Program-made: the position numbers and the translations under genes
The notes under the pieces: generated by a model
Told to the model about the DNA's origin: nothing
The model's database searches: none
The model's input: only the letters and a program-made list of their open reading frames with translations
Assembly (NCBI RefSeq): GCF_029168945.1
Contig: NC_083604.1
Span: forward strand, 42,031,686 to 42,095,685
Source of the DNA: Cannabis sativa
Taxonomy: Eukaryota > Streptophyta > Magnoliopsida > Rosales > Cannabaceae
Reading direction: 5' to 3'
DNA: 64,000 nt
Part shown: in pieces, positions 23,668-36,800 of the stretch
How the letters are laid out: the number at the start of each line of letters is the position of its first letter
How positions within the stretch are numbered: the first letter of the stretch is position 1

Positions 23668-24461
23668 TGGAGACGCTAAAATCTACAATGATCGGAATGA
23701 GCGTTAGTGGGCACCGACAACCTGCGAAACAAAGATAAAAGGATGACCGTGAGACCTTGGGATACTGGGATGGTGCCGGCCGAAGGCACTCCGACGGTCA
23801 AGTCAGTAAATTTATAGTGCGAAGTAGAAAAGAAAATAAGAAATGTAAATAAATACTTCCTGTGTCTATGGTTATGTGATGATCGACGGTCAAACCTTGC
23901 TCACCGGAATGAGAAAGAGTACGTCAGATCGTAGAGAAATGATAAGTTTAGTCGTAAAACTATAGAGAGAGTGTGTGAATATTCGTATATCTTTCGATGC
24001 CCTCACCCAGTCCCAGTGTGGGCCTATTTATTATCTTAAGAAAACGACTATCTCTTGAAACGTGGTCCGTCCCTAGAGAAACGATCTTCCCCCACTTCTC
24101 CAGGGATGAGCGTCATCTTTTAGGTTCGTTCCTGGATGAGCACCCTCCCCTTAGCATATCACTTAGAGGGTTGATATTCTTGCTCCGCTGTGCTAGGGAA
24201 GATCGCTATTTTCGTGGGTTAGTTGGGAAACTTAATGTTCTTCTTCCTTCACACGTCAACCCTAACATTACACTTTAAGATCAAGCTTTATTGTGGGTTG
24301 GACATTCGAATATGGGTATGACCCAAAAGGCATGGATTGGGCGTGGCCCATGTGAGCCATTGGGCTTACGGGTTCCTTGTTTCTGACTTATAAGTGGGCT
24401 TTGTAAGTACTTTGATTGTTGGGCCTTTTCGTTGGGCTTAGAGCAATTTTTGGCCACTACA
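23668..24461 (-). mobile_element. 5' LTR of the Tat-type Gypsy element
   Basis: In element orientation it starts TGTAGTGGCC (at 24461) and ends GCGTCTCCA (at 23668), giving TG...CA ends and 794 bp. The PBS lies just inside. A minus-strand TATA-like ATAAATAG corresponds to ctatttat near 24014. The boundaries rest on the TG/CA ends and PBS position, because the partner LTR is outside the window. The expected target duplication would start with gattc on the minus strand (gaatc at 24462-24466). Confidence 0.7.
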
Positions 24462-24950
24462 GAATCCTAAACTATTAGGTGAGAACTAATTCTAAGATGA
24501 TAGTACAATAATGTAAAACTTTAATTAGCTGTACACATAACAAAAATTCACAATATTCATAGCATTCAAAGAGAAAAATAAAAAAAAATTAATATGAGAG
24601 AAATCAAGAGTAATATTCATTATTAACAATCAATAATTCATGTTTTAGGATTTTGAAATAAACCTTAACTAAAAAGAAACAACTCTATACTATTCATCAT
24701 AATTAAAAAGCAAATAGATAGGAAAAGAAAAGAACTAAATTGATGAACAATTGATGAAGCAATCTTCCTCTTCTCCTATTTCTTTGAGTTTCTCTCTTAA
24801 AAACGCAATCTAAAAGTCTCTAAAAATGAACCTTAAAAGTCCTATTTATACCCCATAAAAATCTTATGATTTAAAAAAGATAAAATTTGGAAAAATCTGG
24901 AATCGTGCTCTCGCCGCGACGAAAGTTGAGGCTCACCTCGGCCATGACTT
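24462..24950. other. Unassigned AT-rich repeat-like DNA
   Basis: Flank of the Gypsy LTR. It ends in a GC-richer stretch (24905-24948, 'ctcgccgcgacgaaagttg') and holds a minus-strand TATA-like 'cctatttata' at 24842. It may be part of another LTR, but I cannot place its ends. No coding frame. Confidence 0.35.
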
Positions 24951-26168
24951 TGTTGGGTTTTGTGTCCTAAATAAAATCAATTTCAATATAGTCAGATTTA
25001 CTAATTAATAAAGATCAGAAATCGCATTTTATGTTGCATGATTCACATGATTTATTTCATGATTTTTTATAATGTATAAATTCTATTAAGTCCAGAACAT
25101 ATGCATTTGTTCATGATTATAGTGTTGCCAGCACAGTGGAATATAATCATGAGCATATGTTCAAAAGTTTAATTCCCTGATTTGCCAGTGCACTTGATTT
25201 AGACTGGCATGATAATCAACGGTAAGTATTCTTACATCTTGGATAAGTGTTATGTCCTTTACAGGGCATTGGCAAAGTTTACCAGTATCGGATGTATGGA
25301 GTATACATTGGAAGGGACCGATATTGATCTTAGATAAGATATCCTAAACTTACTGTTATATTTTTCTAAGTCAATATCAATGGTTGATCTTAGGTCTATG
25401 AATCTTAATCCTGACATGGTTAGGTTCGATCTCAAGAGTGTTATTTATGTTTTTTAATTTGTTAGTTAAGCCTACCTTTTGGTCTGGGTGATACGTACAT
25501 TTTGGGAACATGATAGTACAATTAAGTGGGAGTGCTAATCATAGATATGGAATCTATAACTTCTATAAGTTTTTAGAAGTGAAACGATGATTTCCTTCGA
25601 GCTTGGCTGAATAGAGATAAATGATTGAGATCTCATTTCAGTAATTATATTAGTTTACTGAAATATCATTTATAGGTAGCTAAGTGTTTTAAGGATAAAA
25701 TACATTGAAGGGTAGAACGGTAAATTTATCCCTATTCAGTGTAGATCATATATAGAGGATCCTTGACTATTAGGATTGTAACAATGGATAATCATAACGT
25801 ATCTATATCGTGGTACATATAGAGCCTTCTATATAACTGAGAGTGCAATTCCAAGATCTATAGTGGTACAATAAGGAATTAATAAGTTAGGGAATTTATT
25901 TGGTAAATTCTAGATTTGCTTATTAGAAGCTCGGTTATATAGGCCCATGGTCCCCTCACTAGTTGAGATAATACTGCTTGCAAACTCAGTTAATTGATTT
26001 TAGTTAATCAATTATAATTCTAAAATTAGACTATGTCTTAAATAAGAATTTTCACTAAGCAAGGGATTAATTGTGAAGAAAAGAGGTTTTGTGGTCAATT
26101 TGTTAATTAAGAGACTTTGTATGGTCTAATCAATAAATTACATAAATGACAATTTTATTTAGTAATTC
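24951..26168 (+). mobile_element. Truncated family A LTR
   Basis: Starts TGTTGGGTTTTGTGTCC and follows the family through the 'gtgggagtgcta' and 'cccatggtcccc' blocks. Similarity ends at about 26168 (tttagtaatt), roughly two thirds of the way through, before the promoter and R regions. No target duplication can be seen because the right end is missing. Confidence 0.85.
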
Positions 26169-27246
26169 ACGTATTATGGACCTTTCTCATTCGATCCAAT
26201 TTTAACCGCCTTTACGATATTTCGCACCAGAATCATCGAGAATTCGTTTTACTTTTTTTAAAGCCACGCCGGCAACTCGCGTCTTCAAAAGAGACTTTGA
26301 AAGCCCTTTAAACCAGTGTAGGTTACCTTAGATGTGGGGGCAGAACTCACTGCTATTGAGTGGATGGGTTTAGGGAGGGTTTATGGTTAGTTTTTTTTAA
26401 TCATTTTTTTAAAATTTATTTTAGTGTTGTTTTACAGCTGTTTTGCCGTGATTATTTATTTGACGTCGATTTTTCTATTTTTGTTCCATCTTGTTGGAAT
26501 TAATGAATGTTTTCAGCCATTCTCGTATAGAAAAAAGAAAGGCAAAGACAGTATAAATATAATTTTTGTCGTATAACAATATAAATGTAAAATTTATCTA
26601 AAATCTAATATTTTTGTAAAATTCTCAAAGTTTTTCCACATGTGAAATTGAACTCGAAACTTGAAGTCCGAAACTTGTATTTTCTATTTTTTTTTTTTTT
26701 GGGATAAGTTGATTTTTTTTTATTACATATTAACTAAATATAACTTTAAAATAATTTTAATTAATAAATACCTTTTTTTTATAATCAAAGTATAAAATAT
26801 AACCTCACATAACATATTAAAATTAGAGTTTCTAATGTAGATAATAAAATTAGGTATAAATTAAAAATAATAAAATGAATGTAAAAATTAAAATAAAAAA
26901 TAAAAAATGATATAATTTTTTTGTTTTTTTTTTTTGATGATGATAACGTTGGGTCACTATTGGAATTAACACAAAATCAATCAAATGAAAACAAAAGCGG
27001 TATCGATACCATTCTACGAAGCATAGCTGTGCCTGCCTGTGTGGCCTGTGGTGGCACTGTTCTTACCCGCATTTTAATCTTTTTGCAAACACCACTCTCT
27101 CAGGGTTCTTTTACGGGTACTGCTATGCTTTTCTCTATCTCTCGAACCCAACGTTGTGTATTTCGTTTATATCTTTTACGAATGAAAGTTGGGATTTTTA
27201 CGTCTATTGATTACAAATTCATTTTCACACCTTTGTCTGATTTTAG
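26169..27246 (+). promoter_or_regulatory. Upstream region and probable 5' UTR/first intron of SAMC
   Basis: 26169-26340 is a GC-richer island of unknown origin ('aaagccacgccggcaactcgcg'), followed by AT-rich DNA with long T and A runs to about 26940. 27000-27200 is more balanced and could be a 5' UTR. A splice-acceptor-like 'gattttag' ends at 27246, fourteen bases before the ATG, suggesting a 5' UTR intron. I cannot place the transcription start or a convincing TATA box. Confidence 0.4.
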
Positions 27247-27260
27247 GTGCTGGACCTCGA

Positions 27261-30200
27261 ATGGGTCCTTTACCGCTAACCATTGAGGCCAAAAGCTCTA
27301 CACTGGTTTCTGCAGGTAACCCATTTCTTATTTTTTTTGTTTTTCTTTTATGGGTTGAAGTTGAATAATATGCATGACATGGTGTATTGTATAATTGTTA
27401 GTAGTAATTCTTATGGAATACAATAATGCCTAATCAACTATGGTATTCTGAGTTCAGCTTCATTTATTTATTTTTTTTTTATTTTTTGCATATTAAAAAG
27501 AATGAATGCAAATGTAGTAGTATCGTAACGTGCTTATATTTTCTTAAATAAAAGTTTAGTAAGCTCAAACCGGCATCCCAAATGCCCAACTTTAACTTCT
27601 CAGAAGTTGAGGTAATGTTGGCTCATTCTATATTTGATATGCCCAGCTGGTACTTTCTACTTCAATTTTTTTTCTTTTCTTTTTTGCTGGTATTCTTATG
27701 TTCCTTGGGTAAATCTACTGCATTCTTATGTTTTGAACTGACCTTAAACCTTTCTGGGCATCTGAAGAAACCAAATATTTCTGTTATATTGCTCCCATCT
27801 GTGTTGAATGATACTTTATATTGGGAATTGGAATGGTTCCTGATCTATTAACAACAATGATATTATGAATCGCTTTAAGGAACTCCTTAGCCCTTAGATT
27901 GAGCTCTGAAGTAAGGATTTTTCCTTTCGAGGGATGCGCCTATTCGACATGTTCATATTAAGTTAAGGGATGTGGTTATTCGACATGTTAAGATTAAGTT
28001 ATGGTAGTTGTTGATTTCAGCTTACTGATCTCTGACACTCTTAGATTTTTTTTTTCTCTCTTCTCTTGTGTGGCTTTTAACATAATGAAGGAATAAGAAA
28101 GCCATAAGGAACGTAAGGTGAAAAATTTAATATAGCTTTGATGGCTATAGAATAATCTCAAGGGGACTGAAAACAGAAAATTTTATGCAGATTTAAGAAG
28201 GAAACAAGTGGTCCTTCTTCCTTATCTTTTTTGTCACTGGTTTTTTCATGACCAAAGTTTAGCTTCTAAAAATAGCCTACAAACATAACATGGCACAGCA
28301 GAATTTCCCCAATGCCTTGCAAGTTCTCAAATGCAGTCCCAAATGCTAACTATTGATTTGTATTCCTTTCTTTTTAGTACTTTATGTATTGTAGACATTT
28401 GCTCTATCTTTGACCAAATGATGTGATTTTGCAGATCCATGCCACAAGAGCGGGCAAAACTTGTCACTTAAAAGAAAGAAGATTTTTGCAGCTGCTAGCA
28501 TGGAAGCACAAAAGCCATTTGACTTTTTCCGTACTTTATTTGGTAGGCTACAATTACTTTAATTGAAGATCCCATAGAGAATATAATTTTGGTGTTCAAA
28601 TTCCTTATATATTACTCTCACATATTAAATCGTGGTTAATGAACCTCAATTTGTGCTCTTACTCTTCAAGTTGTTGATCATGCTGAAAAAATTAATTTGA
28701 ACTCTAAATGATGACATATCCATGCTACTATTCCAAACTCTATCTCTCTTTCATGTGAAAATGTCTGTTTTGTCATTACGATTGTTTATCATGTAGACTT
28801 TGGATATGTATTCCTGAATCAATGGAAAGTTAGCTACCGACAGGAATGCACAATTAGGTTTTGCATAGCTAGAAATTGCAGATTTCCATATTACTACTCC
28901 AATTTAGCTTGTGATGAGTGGCTTTTCTAAGTTCCTCGGCGACGGTTTAGGAAAGAGTGCTAATTTTGGCTGGATTTAATGAGTCCCTGGCCTCTTATCT
29001 TTCAAAAAGCTGATGTCAATTTGAAGGAAATTATGAGCTCATTGAAGATAGATATATACTTCTGCGCTGGAAAGGAATATTTTTTCGACTAACTGAGATC
29101 AAGGAATGTATTTTTTTTTTTTTCATTTTTTTATATCTCTAAATAATGGAGAATCACAACAAGCGTCTACGATATTGTTTAGTTATGGCCTTTTAGATAG
29201 GGGAATGACATTTAAGTCTATACCTATAGAGAGTACAGGAGAGTGGATATCCCTTTGTTATACCATCGATATCTCTGAGCATGTCTCCTTAACATACTGA
29301 TATGCTTGTTTTGGCTAATCTGGTGGATTTTGCAGAGGGGACCATAGCAGGAGGGACAGCTGGTGTTGTTGTTGAAACTGCTTTATACCCTATTGATACC
29401 ATAAAGACACGGCTGCAGGCAGGTTAAATATGAATTTCAACATTTGAAATGAAACATAATGTCCCATGAGGGGCTATTTGGTTCAGTCAAACTTGTAATG
29501 TCAATTTATTGATGCAGAATTCCACGTTGTTTACTCAGACTACTTTTAACCTTTTTTTTTTTTTTTACTTTTTCTTCTTCTTTTTCTTTTTGTTTTCTTT
29601 CAATTTTTTATAATTTGTGTTTGCAATTTTTTGATGATGACTCTAATTGTCATCAATTTTATTACAGGCTGTTCGTGGTGGAGGTAAAATAGTTTGGAAG
29701 GGTCTTTATTCTGGATTGGCTGGTAATCTTGCTGGTGTCTTACCGTAAGTACTTTGAACTGAATTCACGCATGTGGACATACTTGTTTAAGAATTTGATA
29801 TGTGTTTTGTCTGTTATGTCTCATTTGTTTGATAATAATTACTTACTCTTTTGGCTTTTCTTTTCTATTTTGCAAATATATTTGTTGCACTTATAAGAAG
29901 ATATAATTTCCGTATATACAGGGCTTCTGCAATCTTTGTAGGTGTTTATGAACCTACGAAGCAGAAACTATTGCGGATGGTTCCTGAAAATCTTTCTGCT
30001 GTAGCTCACCTGGTAAGAGAGTTATGCTAATACTTTGGTCATTGGTGAGTTTAATAAAATGTTGTATACCTCACTATAATGATTTATATTGACCCTTAGA
30101 GTATTGGAGTACGTTCCTCCAGAAAAAATTAACTGAAGTACATATTCACAAATGTATATGTAGTAGCATATCTAGCTCTCTAGATAATATTATGTATAAT

Positions 30201-32328
30201 ATATGCTCTTGGGCCTAGTTTGATATGTGGGATAGGATAAATTTAGATTGCATTATGAAAAATAACGAGAAATAGCTTTAGATTAGTGAATTGATCATTT
30301 GCAATCAATAAGGATGAGAAAAGAAAATGGATACAAAGTTACAACTTTCTTTTTATACAGATAGTGATGATGTATATGAAGAGGAAGATTGTGTAGGATT
30401 AAACTATCTTGAGTTCCTCAATGAGATTAAAGTACTCTACGCTAGGTGGATTAATGTTCTAATATGTAATTTAATTCAATAACAAAAACATGAGAGAATA
30501 ATTGTCCAATTCTATCCTATCATATTCTACTCTCCGAAAAGTGACCGGGTATAAGCTATCTTCAGTAAAGGCTTACTTTTTTTTTTGGCATGATTGTTGG
30601 GTTACTGTTTTTGAGTGATATCTTATTTGGTGGGCAATCTAATGCAGACTGCAGGTGCTATAGGGGGACTAGCTGCTTCCCTCATTCGTGTTCCAACAGA
30701 GGTATCTTGTTTGGTTTTTCATGTTCAAGAAAATACAAATTTTTTTACCTGACCAATTCTACTTTCGTTATAACCTAGGTTGTTAAGCAAAGGATGCAAA
30801 CTGGGCAATTTGCTTCAGCCCCTAATGCTGTTCGCCTTATCGTTTCTAAGGAGGGTTTTAAAGGACTCTACGCAGTAAGTGGTTCCCCAGCTTTAGTGAC
30901 GTTCTTTCTTTGTTAAAAAGGAAAATCATTGTAATCTCTCTTGTTGGAAAAGCTGATCTTTCTAATTTGTTTTTATATTTATAGGTTGAGCTACTTTTCT
31001 TATTATTGTTGTTGTTGCTGTTTTCACCTTGTGGGATTGTAGGGATATGGATCCTTTCTATTAAGAGATTTGCCCTTTGATGCAATCCAATTTTGCATGT
31101 ACGAACAGCTTCGGATTGGTTATAAATTGGCGGTAAGCTCCTAATTGTACATTTTATGATGTTTATAGGTGTACAAATCAGAAGATAAAATATTGGAGAA
31201 TAACAATGACTTTAGAGAATTTCAATGTTTGCTAGTAACCAAAACGATTATAATGTGAATGGCATAGAAGTTGGAAAGCTCTAACGTATTATCGTTTTTA
31301 TATGCGTCTCCTTGTTAAATCTTGATCCTGTTTTTATTGGTATTGTATGCAGGTAAAGAGAGAGTTGAATGATCCTGAGAATGCTTTAATTGGTGCTTTT
31401 GCCGGTAAGATGATATTTAAGTCATGATTCCATATGCAGCCATCTACACAGTTATTATAATAGCATTCTATTACTATGTGTAGAAATATTTTCTGTTACC
31501 GAGTTAAATTATATGAATTTTTCAGTGGAACTGGTTCATATCAATTATATACTAAGAGTCTAAGAGACTCTTTGTTACCATGTCTGAAATGCGAACAATA
31601 TTATTCTTGTGTATTCTAGCTAACAGAGTGAATAATCTGTACTCTGAATTAGTATAAGATTGTGGTTCATAAAGTAGGAATGCAGGGGAAGGCAGTATTG
31701 GGACAGAATATCATTATTAGTTTCGATTACTGATAATGTTGGCTGAAGGCAGATAACCAGAGACACCATTGTTGTCCTTTGTAATAATTTGTATATATTT
31801 ACAGGAGCATTAACTGGAGCTGCAACCACTCCCCTTGATGTGATAAAAACAAGGCTGATGGTTCAGGTAGTGAATCTGTGTCCCTCTTATCTAGACATAA
31901 ATTTTACTTACTCTTCTAAGCATATTTGCACTTTTCAGCAATTTATGAAGTTTTCCTTTCATGCAATCAAATAGAACTGTTCCGTTTAAAGCCATAATAT
32001 TGTTTTTCTTTTCTTCTTCTTTTAAGGGATCGGGCAACCAGTACAAAGGTATCTTAGATTGCGTTCAAACTATTGTGAGAGAAGAAGGGCCTCCAGCTCT
32101 GTTGAAGGTATGCATACATTTCTATGTTGTCCTTTTCTAAACACTGTTTTTCAAGTGAACTCAAGATTGTAATGCATTATGATTCTACTTTTCCTGCAGG
32201 GAATTGGACCAAGAGTACTGTGGATAGGGATAGGCGGATCAATCTTTTTCGGTGTTCTCGAGCGCACCAAACGGTTACTTGCTGAGAGGCAACCTGTTGT
32301 TCAACAAGACTCAAAGAAGGCTAACTAA
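27261..32328 (+). CDS. SAMC: S-adenosylmethionine carrier, mitochondrial carrier family
   Basis: Exchanges S-adenosylmethionine for S-adenosylhomocysteine across organelle inner membranes, supplying methyl donor to plastids and mitochondria; this role is established for the Arabidopsis protein. Twelve coding exons: 27261-27315, 28435-28542, 29336-29418, 29668-29744, 29922-30012, 30648-30701, 30779-30874, 31043-31132, 31353-31404, 31805-31866, 32027-32107, 32200-32328; total 978 nt, 325 codons plus stop, the length I recall for Arabidopsis SAMC1. The three carrier signatures are PIDTIK (73-78), PTEVVK (154-159) and PLDVIK (245-250). Other blocks: EGTIAGGTAGVV, RDLPFDAIQF, GIGGSIFFGVLE. Introns are GT-AG except after exon 3, which needs a GC donor (CAG/GCAGGT). 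The N-terminus (residues 1-45, basic, Ser/Ala-rich) fits an organelle-targeting leader. No stops or frameshifts. Confidence 0.95.
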
Positions 32329-32503
32329 CATATAGATGAAGCAGGACGCTTACAAATAGAGTTTTAGGTCTTTTTTCATTCTATTGTTTTCAGCTCAGTT
32401 CAGTTCAGTTTTAGTTTTATTTATTTTATTATTTTTCTTCTCCCCTTCTCTAATTCCAGGCGTACCATCATCTTAAGATTCGTTTATTTGGTTTTGACTC
32501 CAC

Positions 32504-32509
32504 AATAAA
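32504..32509 (+). terminator. Poly(A) signal of SAMC
   Basis: AATAAA, 176 bp after the stop codon, in T-rich DNA of the kind used for plant 3' end formation. It is the only canonical hexamer in the first 200 bp of the 3' region, so it is the best candidate. Confidence 0.5.
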
Positions 32510-32529
32510 TTGATTTTGAGTATCTCATT

Positions 32530-32641
32530 TTCCTCGAGAAATCTAAGACTTTTGTAATTGACTAGTATATTCTCATTTTTTTTTAAATATATAATTAGAA
32601 TAGAATAAAGAAAAAGACTTTTTTATTTTAAATTTCAAAAT

Positions 32642-32676
<35 letters not shown>

Positions 32677-33671
32677 TTTTACAAAAAACCACATACATAT
32701 ATTAAAATTCATATAGTAATCCACATAGAAACTACCGTAGCAACCGAAACAGTAAATTAAAAAAAAAATAATATAAGAGGTAATTCTCTTAAAAAAAAAA
32801 AACACATTTTAAAATGTAAAAAAAAATGAGTAAAATTGTATGTATAGTTTTATAAAAAAAATAAATAAATAAATAAATTAATGCATATTATTTAATAAGA
32901 ATTTTCTATTTAATTTAAATTATAAATTCAAGGGAAATTGCTCCATATATGATTTTTTAACTTTTTTCTTTTCTTTTCAAATTTACGATTTTTGTAGTTT
33001 CTATGTGGGTTGCTATGTGGAATTTGGTTGCAATTTAGGTTGCTTCGTTAATTGTTATAAGATTTTTTACGTGGAATTCTGTAAAAATGCAAAAAAAAAA
33101 AAAACTATTTTGAAGTTTAAAAATAAAAAAACCAAATATTTCCACTTTTTTATTTTTAAAAAAAAAAAACTTGAACCAAATTATATTGGGATGATTACAT
33201 AAGGCACTATTTTTGTAAAAAAAATTACATTTTCTACATTTTTACGGTTTTCCATAGAAACAACATGAAAACAACAAGAAAACTACATAAAAGTAACATG
33301 AAAATAACATTTAAATAACATCAAAATAACAACAAAAAATAACATGCAGATAACAAAAAATCAACAACAAATTAACAAGAGTACAATATAAAAAGACTGT
33401 ATTTTTTGTAAATAAAATCAAAAAAATCGTAAAAATATTTAAAATTTTGTGAAACCGTATTTTTGTAATTTTTTAGTTATTTTTGTGTATTTGTGAAATT
33501 AACCCAATTATATTTCAATCCAAAACAATTAAATATAAATTTATTATATTAAAAACATACGCAATAAGTATTATTATAAAAACAACAAATAAGTTTTTTT
33601 TGTTTTGGTAAGGAAAAACAACACATAAGTTTAATTATAAGCCACATACATATGAATTTTTTTAGCTAATT

Positions 33672-33703
<32 letters not shown>

Positions 33704-33706
33704 TAT
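32530..33706. other. AT-rich intergenic DNA with poly-T tract
   Basis: No gene seen. A run of 30 T at 32645-32674 may be the poly(A) tail of a minus-strand retroposed piece. 33240-33400 is a loose tandem repeat around 'aaaataacat'. 33674-33708 is a (TA)n microsatellite bordering the next transposon end. Confidence 0.5.
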
Positions 33707-33840
33707 AGGATTTTTGTTAGGTGAGAGCACCACTTTTGCTCTCACCTATAAGAGCATTTTGTTTTGGTTTTGATTGGTTTAAAATGAGGGTGTATAGAAT
33801 TAAAATGAGCTGTGAAATATGATTAAAATGAGACTCTAAT
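33707..33840 (+). mobile_element. Isolated end of a hairpin-TIR DNA transposon (MITE-like)
   Basis: Begins AGGATTTTTGTTAGG after a (TA)n tract and contains the hairpin GGTGAGAGCA...TGCTCTCACC (33719-33745). The same start and hairpin recur at 37306 in the same orientation and at 41244 inverted. The other end of this copy is not evident; the LINE remnant begins at its inner side. Confidence 0.5.
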
Positions 33841-36800
33841 TGTTATGCTTTATTCAGGAGCAATGGGAAGCTTGTGTATCGAGTAGCATTGTCGACAAAG
33901 TGGCGGCTATTCAGGGCCCTCTTGGTGTGTGGGGAAGGAGCTTAACTGATAATTTCAAGGAGAGAATTCGAAGCTCTAAAACCAGAATTGGTCTCCTTAA
34001 AGGCCAGTTGGATGTTGATTCTCTTACTGAGTATAAGAAGGTGAGACAACAACTTGCTAAAATTTATCATCAAAAAGAAATCTTTTGGAGGCAAAGATCG
34101 AAGCAGTATTGGCTTAGGGAGGGTGACCAAAATACAAGATACTTACATGCTGCTACTAGCTCAAGAAAAAATAATTTCATCCATGAATTAAAGGATGAGA
34201 CCGGTGCTTGGGTCCAATGGGGGTCAGGTTTGTCTCAGGTTATGATAGATTATTTCACTGATATTTTTCACTCTATGGGGTCGAGTTGTGCTGAAGTTCT
34301 TGATGTTATACAACCATCCATTCAATAAGAGGACAATATTACTCTTTTACAACCAGTTTTAAAGGAGGAAGTTAGGCATGCTGTCTTCCAAATGCAGACA
34401 AGTCACCTGGGCCGGATGGATTGACGTCTGCTTTTTATCAGAAGTACTGGCATATTATGGGTAAAGATGTTGTGAAGATGGTTTAGGATTTCTTCCAATC
34501 TAAGACCATGCCTCGGGGCCTAAATGCTACTAATCTCGTTCTCATTTCGAAGAAGTCTCCTTCTGTTATGGGTGACTTGAGGCCTATTGCTCTTTGTAAT
34601 GTATCGTATAAAATCATTTCGAAAGTCATGGCTAATCGGCTCAAAAATCGAAGGTCATCTCGGAGTTTCAGAGTGCGTTTATTCCTGGTAGGCTCATTAC
34701 TGACAATGTTCTTATTTCGTTTGAGATCTTACATTACCTTAGACGTAAGCAACATGGGAAGAATGGTTGTATGGCTCTAAAACTAGATATGAGTAAAGCA
34801 TATGATAGAATTGAATGATCTTTCTTACAAGCTATTTTATTACAGATGGGTTTTACAGAGGCTTGGGTTGATATGATCATGGAATGTCTTCGAACTATTT
34901 CATATAACATTGTTCATGGTGGAGAAAGTTTGGGTCCTATTGTCCCATCTCGAGGAAACCGTCAGGGAGATCCGCTGTCGACGTATCTGTTTATTATTTG
35001 TGTGGAAGGTCTGTCTGCTCTTATTCGGTTGTAAGAGGAGAGGAAGTGGCTTCATGGTTTTCGGGTGGTTAGGGGGGCTCCTTGTGTCTCCCATATGTTG
35101 TTTGCTGATGACAACTTTCTCTATTGTAAGGCAATCAGGGAAGAGGCTCAGCATGTCCAGGAGTAGCTTAATACTTTTGAAAGGGCATCGGGCTAGAAGG
35201 TGAACCTGGGTAAGTCTTCTATTTTCTTCAGTTTTAACACCGATGCCAGGACTCGTGAATCTATTTTGTCTACTCTTCATATGAGGGCAGCGGATTACCA
35301 TAGTTTTTATCTTGGGCTGCCTAGTATGGTGGGAAGAAATAAGAGTGTTACCTTCGACTTTGTAAAAGAGAAGGTGAGAAAGAGAATTCACAATTGGGAT
35401 AGTAAGCTTCTGTCTAGAGTAGGTAAGGAAGTGCTTATGAAATTGGTTATCCAATCGTTACTGACATGTGCTATGAGTGTTTATTTTGATCCCGTTGGAA
35501 ATTTGCGAAGATGTGGATCGACTTATGGGTAGGTTTTGGTGGCACATTAAGTCTTCACAAGGTCAAGGCATTCATTGGAAGAGTTGGGATAAGCTTTGTC
35601 TGCACAAGCATAAAGGAGGCTTGGGTTTTCGTAACCTCTGAGATTTTAACTTAGCTATGTTAGGCAAGCAAGGTTGGAGGCTTTTGACGAATACTAGTTC
35701 CTTAGTGGCTCCGGTTTTTAAACCCAGGTATCACCCCCATTCTTCGTTCCTTGATGTTGAGCTAGGTGCTAATCTAAGCTATGTTTGACGAAGTGTTCTA
35801 GAGGCAAAATTTGTGGTTAAGCTGGGTGCGAGATGGAGAGTTGGAGCTTGTTTCTCTATACATGTTCTTAATTAACCATGACTTCCGTGCAAGGAGAATC
35901 CGTATGTTATCTCTACTCATGTGGCTCTTCATGATTGTAGGGTCAATAATTTATTAAAAGTTGATTCTCTTGAATGGGATGAGGAAGTTCTTCAGGATTT
36001 ATTTGTTCAAAGGGATGTTGATTTAATTCATCGTATTCCTTTGTCCCCTTTTTCGGTTGAGGATACTTGGTTTTGGATGTTTAAGACTTATGGGGATTAT
36101 TCTGTCAAAAGTGCTTATCGCGCCTTGTAGGTAAGCAATGGTAGGTGGAATTCTCAAGACAATTCAGGTTTTTAGAGAAAATTTTGGAACTTGAAATTGC
36201 CACCTAAGGTGAAGAATTTTCTTTGGCGGGGTCTCACCAATTGTCTCCCTACTCTTGTTTCTCCTTCGGTCTAAAATGGTTCATGTGAGCGGATTGTGTC
36301 CGTTGTGTAATTGGGAGGATGAGACCATTTTTCATCTAATGGTCAGCTGCTCTTTCATAAAGAGCTGCATTGACAGAGGGCTGGGAGTTTCGGTTGGAGG
36401 AGGAGAAGCTGCTGTTTTTGGCAGCTGGTTTGATAACTTCTGCAAGGTTCAGCCTGTGGATTGTATTGAGAAGCTTACTATGATTCTATGGGGTATTTGG
36501 GGTGCTCGTAATGGCTTGGTTTGGAGTAATAAGGCTTTGTCATTGGAGAGGGTGGTGAATGCTGCAATTACTTACCTTGATTCTTGGAAGAATGCTCAGC
36601 TGGAAAAGAGTGTTGTATCGCCAATTTCTAGTCTGAATACAACTGGTTGTGAGCAATGGACTAAACCTCGTTTTGGTGAGATAAAGGTTAATTGCGATGC
36701 TGTTGTTTTTGATGATGATAATAGTCTCGGTTTGGGTTGAATTGCTCAGGATCATGAAGGATTGTTCATAGATGCTTTGGCGGTTAGAACTTATGGTCTG

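Larger units (their letters stand above)
9776..24461 (-). mobile_element. Tat-type Ty3/Gypsy element, partial and multiply invaded
   Basis: Read on the minus strand the order is LTR (24461-23668), PBS, gag, protease, RT/RNase H, a second RNase H, integrase, tandem repeats, then an ORF in the opposite direction. This order, integrase last with two RNase H domains and an antisense extra ORF, is what I know of the Tat clade (Tat, Retand and Ogre relatives). The 3' LTR is not in the window; it should lie left of the Copia insertion that ends at 9775. The element is interrupted by the solo LTRs at 11620-13400 and 17677-21463. Stops and frameshifts occur in most domains, so it is inactive. Confidence 0.85.

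Noticed and set aside
26921..27286. 121-codon plus-strand open frame just before SAMC
   Set aside because: It begins in a T run, runs through the probable 5' UTR and overlaps the SAMC start in another frame; no recognisable domain.
31789..31974. 61-codon open frame within SAMC
   Set aside because: It is exon 10 read through into the following intron, not a separate gene.
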